Positions 58,758 to 64,000 of a DNA stretch of 64,000 nt are shown here, in pieces. Both the position numbers and the translations under genes were made by a program. This stretch comes from Mycetohabitans endofungorum (GTDB lineage Bacteria; Pseudomonadota; Gammaproteobacteria; Burkholderiales; Burkholderiaceae). Each line of letters opens with the position of its first letter. Position 1 is the stretch's first letter. The DNA lies in assembly GCF_037477895.1 (NCBI RefSeq), contig NZ_CP132745.1:372001-436000 (forward strand), in the 5' to 3' direction. Under the pieces are notes generated by a model. That model made no database searches. It was given only the letters and a program-made list of their open reading frames with translations, and had not been told where the DNA came from.

Positions 58758-59095
58758 GTGCCCTCCTACGCGGAGATAATGACGATGGCAAGCTCTCCGC
58801 TTACACGCCAAATCATTAACCGCTTAGACTTGGTATCCCTTATATGGTCAAATCTGAAGTTTCCCATACGCTATATCTACGAAACAACGAGAATCCGTAT
58901 GGCAACCAATACAAGCGCTATCCTAGTTTTTGCAAAGATTGTATTAGTGGTCTTCCGGAAGCTTACCTCGGATTGGTCGAGGCAATTGACCGAAACTGCG
59001 ATGCTTCTCCACCGCTTATACACACGTCAATCATTGTGCTCACTCCGAGGGCCGCGAATGCACTCGAGCAAATATTTAAGGCATTTTTGAGCCCG
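58758..59095 (+). pseudogene. HisC-like aminotransferase, N-terminal remnant
   Basis: A short frame SPLTRQIINRLDLVSLI shifts at about 58840 into one reading TLYLRNNENPYGNQYKRYP, the N-terminal substrate loop of class I/II aminotransferases of the histidinol-phosphate type, then VLTPRAANALEQIFKAFLSP. It ends abruptly; the PLP lysine region is absent. Confidence 0.55.
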
Positions 59096-59370
59096 GCGTT
59101 GACCGTGTCGGGCATGTTACTCGCTTGGTGGCCCAGCGTTGGCCAACGGCCACGCTATGGGGTATTGATTCTTCTTCATCCATGCTATGCGAGGCCTGCG
59201 TCGTTAACCATCCGCAGATTTAATCTGCTTTTCGTAAATTCTTTGTTGCACTTGCTGGGCCAGCAGCATGTGCTGCCAATGTTGCTGTCGTATGTGCGAT
59301 CAGGGGGCAGTTAGCATTACAACTGCCCGATTGCTTCGATGAACCGTGGTACCAGTTGATGCTTAAGGTA
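59095..59370 (+). pseudogene. Trans-aconitate-type methyltransferase remnants
   Basis: A different plus-strand frame reads GHVTRLVAQRWPTATLWGID-SSSSML, the SAM-binding motif I/II region of Tam-like methyltransferases, and further on GQLALQLPDCFDEPWYQLML, a later Tam segment. Stops and a gap in between show that the gene is broken. It is joined directly to the aminotransferase remnant. Confidence 0.55.
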
Positions 59371-59470
59371 TTGCGCATCAACGCCTACGATACCACTATC
59401 CGGCTCACCAGAACGGACGTACCCTATTTCCGTTCCGGCGCAGGTTTGTTGTGACAACCATGGCTTAACT

Positions 59471-61267
59471 ATGAAGAACCCGACAACACCTGGCATTTGC
59501 CATCAGCTTGACGAACCTGATCTCATCACTAAATGGCGACACCTATGGCCACATCCGGACAACCAGAGAGTCATCCGCGAAACACTTGGTGCTCTGCTAG
59601 ATGACTATTACCATTGGCACGCACGCTGGCAGCCGTCCAGCACGGCGGCATCACCAGCTGATGACTCGCTTGTGCACCGCTCCGTCATCTTGCTGCGTGA
59701 ATTGTCGCAACGATTGCAAGTGGACTCCATGCCATGGCCTGCATCTGGATACCTGGCGCAGATAAACACAGATGTGTTGCTGCCTGCAGAACTGGCCTAT
59801 TTTGCCGCAATGCTCTACAACCCCAATAATGTTACGCCGGAAGCCTCGCCGGTGACTACAGCATTGGAGTACGAACTAAGCGATGACTTTTGCAGCCTCT
59901 TTGGCTTTGACCCAGAGCACGGCTGGGCGCATCTTACATCCGGCGGCCATGCTGCGAACTATGAGGGGATGTGGATTGCACGTAACTTGAAATGCATTCC
60001 ATTAGCTATCGCTGAAATGCCGGAGTTGGCCGGATTGTTGGAAGATAACGATCTCGATCGGCTTTGCAATCTTCCGCCGGCCTGCATCGCACAACTGCTT
60101 ACCCAGGCGGCTGAGCAAGGTCAACTAGATGCCTTGCTGGCGCACGCCCGTACGTTACGCCTTCATCCTTCGCTGGCAGCTGGCCGAATCCTTGTTGCGC
60201 ATGGCCGCCACTACGCGTGGGACAAGTGTGCAGACCTGCTCGGGCTAACGCTTGAACCTATCGACGTAGATGCGTCAATGCGAATTGACGTCGAGCATTT
60301 GCGCCGCCGCCTGTTTGCCCATCTGCAAGCCGCGCATCCTATTGTTGCCGTCGTCGCCACGGTAGGAAGCAGTGGTGAAGGCAGCGTTGACGAGATTCAT
60401 CGAATCGTGGCGTTGCGTCAAGAATGCGAACAGCGCTTTGGAGCTTCATTCTTTCTCCATGCCGATGCCGCTTCTGGAGGGTACTATCGAAGCTTGCTCC
60501 TGTCGCCAACTAAAGGCGACGACACATCCTTCGCTTCCACCATATCAGATCAATCAGCAAAGCTTAAACCCGAAGTAGCGGAGGCGCTGCGCGCACTGAA
60601 TTGCGTTGACACCGTCACCGTAGACCCGCATAAGTGCGGGTATGTCCCTTATCCCGCCGGATGTCTAGCGATGCGGGAGCGTCGCTTTTCGTGGGTAATA
60701 GGCAGTCAGATCAAATATTTTGGGCAAGCACAGTGTGGACATATGGATTTCGGCCCCTATACGCTCGAGGGTACACGTCCAGGAGCGGCTGCGGCGGCAG
60801 TATGGACTGCGCATCGGCTGCTCGGCCTAAATCGGGATGGTTATGGCGCGTTGCTAAGTGGAAATTTGTGTACAGCTTCGCGTCTTCATCATGCATTGAA
60901 TGCCTTGCCGCCTCTTTCAATTGACGGCTATACACACCGGTTTCAGAGTATCTATGGCCCTGACTTGAGCATCATAAATTTCTGTGTGCGTCCTATAGAG
61001 CGAGTAGGATCGGTGGAACAGCGCATTACCTTGCTTAGCGAGCGGATAATCGGATCCCCGCAACAGCGACATGCTAGAACGGAAAATATGCCGTGGTTTT
61101 CTCGCAACCGGATGGCTTTGCAGCAGATCATGCCAGATGATAACCATTCGACATGCGAGACTACAGTAGTGCGTTGCTGCGTCATGAAGCCGGTTACAAA
61201 CGGGCAATTTCCGGAGTTTTGGCACAACAACCTCAAAAAGATTTTGGAGCGAGTCAAAGGCAAATAA
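59471..61267 (+). CDS. Group II PLP-dependent decarboxylase, tyrosine/DOPA-decarboxylase-like
   Basis: A 598-residue enzyme of the large bacterial tyrosine-decarboxylase kind. Seen are the SGGHAANYEGMWIARN PLP-phosphate region, ATVGSSGEGSVDEIH, HADAASGGYYRS (Asp contacting the PLP ring) and VDPHKCGYVPYPAG with the Schiff-base Lys388. It is complete and looks functional, but AT-richer than core genes and sits among dead gene fragments, so it was probably acquired. Substrate is likely an aromatic amino acid; glutamate or others cannot be excluded. No amine/amino-acid antiporter is adjacent. No clear ribosome binding site precedes the ATG. Confidence 0.85.
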   Translation: MKNPTTPGICHQLDEPDLITKWRHLWPHPDNQRVIRETLGALLDDYYHWHARWQPSSTAASPADDSLVHRSVILLRELSQRLQVDSMPWPASGYLAQINTDVLLPAELAYFAAMLYNPNNVTPEASPVTTALEYELSDDFCSLFGFDPEHGWAHLTSGGHAANYEGMWIARNLKCIPLAIAEMPELAGLLEDNDLDRLCNLPPACIAQLLTQAAEQGQLDALLAHARTLRLHPSLAAGRILVAHGRHYAWDKCADLLGLTLEPIDVDASMRIDVEHLRRRLFAHLQAAHPIVAVVATVGSSGEGSVDEIHRIVALRQECEQRFGASFFLHADAASGGYYRSLLLSPTKGDDTSFASTISDQSAKLKPEVAEALRALNCVDTVTVDPHKCGYVPYPAGCLAMRERRFSWVIGSQIKYFGQAQCGHMDFGPYTLEGTRPGAAAAAVWTAHRLLGLNRDGYGALLSGNLCTASRLHHALNALPPLSIDGYTHRFQSIYGPDLSIINFCVRPIERVGSVEQRITLLSERIIGSPQQRHARTENMPWFSRNRMALQQIMPDDNHSTCETTVVRCCVMKPVTNGQFPEFWHNNLKKILERVKGK

Positions 61268-62094
61268 TTTGAGCCGCCTTAGCAAGTTTTTCATCATACC
61301 TTTTCCAGCACGTTCTCAAGCGGACATTCGTTGCTGCGTTGGGTGATTGCTCTGACAAATCCGTGTGCGATATCGGCTTTGGCACGGGATTCACCACCAA
61401 AATCTTTCTGAACTTTAATATAGCACGTTACGTCGAAATGGGTACAAGTCCTTATTTGATGCTCTTTATGCACGCGACGAATCGCATTTTCAGAGTGTCG
61501 GCTATCCATTTACAAACTATCTCTGTTTAGCGTTCGTGACAGGTACGATCGTTGTAATGTACTTGGCGCCTCTTTTGCGTATTTCTATGTATTTTATCCT
61601 ATCTGGCTTGGAGCACTGTTTATTGCCTACCATTTTCTGGTAATTTTTAAATCATTGACCGATTAGATAGGCGTGACAAGATTTGTCTCTTCATGAGCAT
61701 GAACACCTGGCTCAAGCCCTTGTGTGGATCGTCGTGGTGACTGACATAGCCGGTGGGCTAAATCTTTGATGCAGCGTCATCAGGCAAACTTCGCAGCAAT
61801 TGCTTTGACAATAAGACGGCGCGCGGGCTGGTGATCGCGGCGAGTCGCTTGTGTCCACCTACGACAGCGTGCGCGTGCAGACAAGCACCGACCAGCGCCG
61901 ACTGGTCGACGGGCCCTTTACAAAAACGAAGGAGATGAGGGGTGGATTTTCCCTGTTAAACTGCGATACACGCAAGTAGGCAGTCGGGATCGCCGCTGCC
62001 TGTCCGGCTGCCAAATGGTGCACGGTGGAAGTACGCCGGCTGGCTCCCTGCTACGAGTGACGAGCGGCGCTGCCCGCAAGCCACGCGGCCAGCG
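61268..62094. other. 827-bp region without an intact gene
   Basis: Two plus-strand scraps look protein-like: SVCDIGFGTGFTT near 61360-61400, similar to a SAM-binding loop, and a hydrophobic stretch near 61560-61660 (FAYFYVFYPIWLGALFIAYH) like a membrane-protein C-terminus. Both are too short to assign. Confidence 0.35.
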
Positions 62095-62403
62095 CTACTT
62101 GCCAAGCCGCGCGCGCAGCGCCCGCGCCGTTTCCAGCAGCCCTTCGTAGCCCGAACGCGCATGATCCGGCAGGTCCGGATCACCGACCAGCGCGCCCAGA
62201 GTCTCGATCAGACTGTACAGAATACCCTTGGCTGCGCCAGCTGCGATATGGCCCGACAAAAGCTGTGTATCCACATGATTGAGCGCGGCATCCAGATGAT
62301 CAACATCCGGCCGCTCGCCACGCGCGCCTGGCGACGACGACTGCCCACCGGGGCTCGATTCTTCCCGCATTCCGTTCTCCTGTTCAAGGATCCGATTATC
62401 CAT
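62095..62403 (-). CDS. Hypothetical protein, 102 aa
   Basis: A small acidic protein: first 35 residues Ser/Gly/Glu-rich and probably flexible, the remainder helical (LDAALNHVDTQLLSGHIAAG, then ILYSLIETLGALVGD and LETARALRARLGK). No signal peptide or known domain. Codon use resembles the core genes. Confidence 0.5.
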   Translation of the reverse strand: MDNRILEQENGMREESSPGGQSSSPGARGERPDVDHLDAALNHVDTQLLSGHIAAGAAKGILYSLIETLGALVGDPDLPDHARSGYEGLLETARALRARLGK

Positions 62404-62633
62404 CCCGCCTATCGTCCCCTCTTGGAAAGACGTTGGCGCGACGTCGGGACTCCGGCCTGACGCTTAGATCATAACGCTTATTCACGATATCATATTGGCT
62501 CGATATACAGAATACGGCAATGCGTCAGCGTTCAGGGAGTTCGAGCAAATCGCTTTTTCACTCGTCGTGATGTTTGGGCGGATCTGTTTCGCCGTGCTCG
62601 TCTACGGGTACAGCTCTGGGACGCGGCGCGCGG

Positions 62634-63533
62634 TCATCGAGGCACGGCCTCGTCCGAGCCCAGTGCCTCGGACAAAAAATCGATGAAGGTGCGCACCTTC
62701 GGCGTCATGTACTTGCGGCTCGTGTAGACCGCATACACGCGCGGCGAGAACAGCGCATAGTCTGGCAGCAGCCTGAGCAATGCGCCGTCATGCACCTCAT
62801 TCGCGACAATCCACTCCGGCAGATACGCCAAGCCTAGCCCCGCCTTGACACATTGCAGCGCCATCGACGTGTCGTTAATTTTGAGCACCGCGCGGTTTCT
62901 GATGGTGAACCGCCCACGCGGCCCTGATAACTCAACCCTGTCCAGGTTCGTATAATTGGGCAGCACGATCCGATGCGCCTCGATGTCGAGCGGCTCGCGC
63001 GGCATGCGATGCCGGGCCAGATAATCGGGTGCGCCCACTAGCAGGAACGGCACGTCGCACAATGGACGCACGATCAGCGACGGCGACGGCTCGAAGGTAG
63101 CGCGCAATGCCATGTCATAGCCTTCCTGCGTTAGGTCGACAAAGCGATTCTCTAGTCTCAGGTCGATCAACACATGGGGAAACCTGTGCTGGTAGGCCAC
63201 GACCAAGTCCGCGAATCGCCGCGTCGCGAACCAGCCCGGCGCCGAGACTCTCAGCACACCCTGCGGCTGGCTGCTCTGTACGCCGAGCGCCGCTTCGGCG
63301 GCCTGCAGAATGTCCAGTGCCTCACAACATTGTTCGTAATACACGCTGCCTGCCTCGGTCAGACTCATCTGACGCGTGGTTCGGTTTAGCAACCGGACAT
63401 GAAGTTCACGCTCGAGACTAGCGATATGCTTGCTTGTCATCGCAGTCGAGATATTCAAGCGCTCAGCCGCCTTCACAAAGCTGCCCGCTTCGGCGACTTC
63501 ACGGAACACCCGGATGCTGGTGAGTCTGTCCAC
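62634..63533 (-). CDS. LysR-family transcriptional regulator
   Basis: A regulator of about 299 residues from the GTG at 63533 (DRLTSIRVFREVAEAGSFVK), the usual start context; the frame is open to 63590. Winged helix-turn-helix at 1-60 (AERLNISTAMTSKHIASLER), then a CrgA/PcaQ-like effector domain (APGWFATRRFADLVV). A typical neighbour gene under such control would be divergent, but the upstream gene here is a short-chain dehydrogenase on the same strand. Confidence 0.88.
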   Translation of the reverse strand: MDRLTSIRVFREVAEAGSFVKAAERLNISTAMTSKHIASLERELHVRLLNRTTRQMSLTEAGSVYYEQCCEALDILQAAEAALGVQSSQPQGVLRVSAPGWFATRRFADLVVAYQHRFPHVLIDLRLENRFVDLTQEGYDMALRATFEPSPSLIVRPLCDVPFLLVGAPDYLARHRMPREPLDIEAHRIVLPNYTNLDRVELSGPRGRFTIRNRAVLKINDTSMALQCVKAGLGLAYLPEWIVANEVHDGALLRLLPDYALFSPRVYAVYTSRKYMTPKVRTFIDFLSEALGSDEAVPR

Positions 63534-63955
63534 GCTGCCCTTCCTATTGATAAGACCGACGCGCGGATGATAGCGGGTTCTGCGCGGCACCGTCGTCGGC
63601 TAGCCGAACGGGCGCACGTCACGAGATCACCGTCGCCGATGTGCTGGACGATCCCACGGCTTTCGCCGATGCTACATCGAACGGTAGGGAGCGCGGCGCA
63701 TTAACCGCACAACTTACGGCTTACAGAGAAGGTTAATGATCGTTGATGTTCGATGACGATTGCGCTGACGCGCACGACAATCCGGCAGCTGCCAGCGCCC
63801 GGCCCCTCGGGAAGCCTCGGGAAGGCTTGGATTATCGGGTTCAGGTAGTCATCTACTGGGCGACAATCCATGATGCCACCAGGACACACTTACGACGCAC
63901 ACCGGATCACGCCGAAGCGCTGCCTGAGCCCTCGCGCATGATAGGGAAGGGGTTG

Positions 63956-64000
63956 TCAGTGGAAAGTGAAACCGCCGTCCACATTAACCGACTGGCCTGT
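63956..64000 (-). CDS. Short-chain dehydrogenase/reductase, C-terminal tip (partial)
   Basis: The last 14 codons before a TGA read TGQSVNVDGGFTFH, the standard SDR ending (the ITGQ...V-DGG motif). The gene begins outside the window. The gap 63534-63955 has no gene. Confidence 0.7.
   Translation of the reverse strand, partial: TGQSVNVDGGFTFH

Noticed and set aside
63701..63889. 62-codon minus-strand frame between the LysR and SDR genes
   Set aside because: No recognisable features; overlaps where promoters are expected.

Overview
The window looks like chromosome of a Burkholderiaceae beta-proteobacterium. The core genes (hrpA, argA, yggX, radA, alr, lplT, thiD, tsaB, rimI, aceA, aceB, argG, gabD, proQ-like, degQ-like) have typical Burkholderia-group sequence and high GC. 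Several things together suggest a host-associated, genome-reducing member; a fungal endosymbiont of the Mycetohabitans (Burkholderia rhizoxinica) type is my inference and is not proven by the sequence. They are eukaryote-like F-box proteins, a gene behind a perfect type III secretion (hrp_II) promoter box, AT-rich hypothetical effectors, many truncated genes and IS relics.

Layout. 1-3119: two coupled sensor kinases, the second cut by the window edge. 3353-5530: CinA-like protein, EI24/CysZ-like membrane protein and a truncated YncE-like gene. 5627-11578: hrpA divergent from argA, then yggX. 11579-14820: accessory insert with an hrp_II-driven phosphodiester-glycosidase-like effector, F-box protein 1 and an IS256-type relic. 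14859-19710: radA-alr, lplT, thiD. 19852-23252: tsaB-rimI-uracil-DNA glycosylase-DUF1853 run. 23378-25838: acyl-CoA-binding protein and an RhlE-type helicase. 26237-29648: glyoxylate shunt genes aceA and aceB around a dead LysR gene.

29649-37599 is a decayed stretch: hydrolase, Rieske oxygenase and porin remnants, a stranded phage holin-endolysin pair, a TauE exporter, an EamA transporter and a LysR regulator. 37830-41848 holds a PsiD/phosphatidylserine-decarboxylase-like enzyme and a large hybrid kinase. 41974-45430 is an IS5-rich island carrying F-box protein 2. 45600-48471 holds gabD and argG. 48981-52464 is a second effector-like island, with F-box protein 3 and a large AT-rich protein containing a tandem duplication and degenerate FSxWL modules. 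52866-57351 holds a ProQ/FinO protein, an Old Yellow Enzyme with its TetR repressor and matching operators, and a DegQ/MucD-type protease. 57352-64000 is decayed DNA with IS4, aminotransferase and methyltransferase relics, an intact group II PLP decarboxylase, a small hypothetical gene, a LysR gene and the 3' tip of a short-chain dehydrogenase.

The most interesting content is the set of probable host-directed proteins: three collinear F-box paralogs, the glycosidase-like protein under an hrp_II box, and the repeat-bearing protein at 50578-52464. All sit in IS-associated or AT-rich inserts between conserved housekeeping genes. Two unrelated amino-acid decarboxylase families (PsiD-like, and tyrosine/DOPA-decarboxylase-like) add a possible aromatic-amine chemistry. 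No tRNA, rRNA or CRISPR array was recognised.
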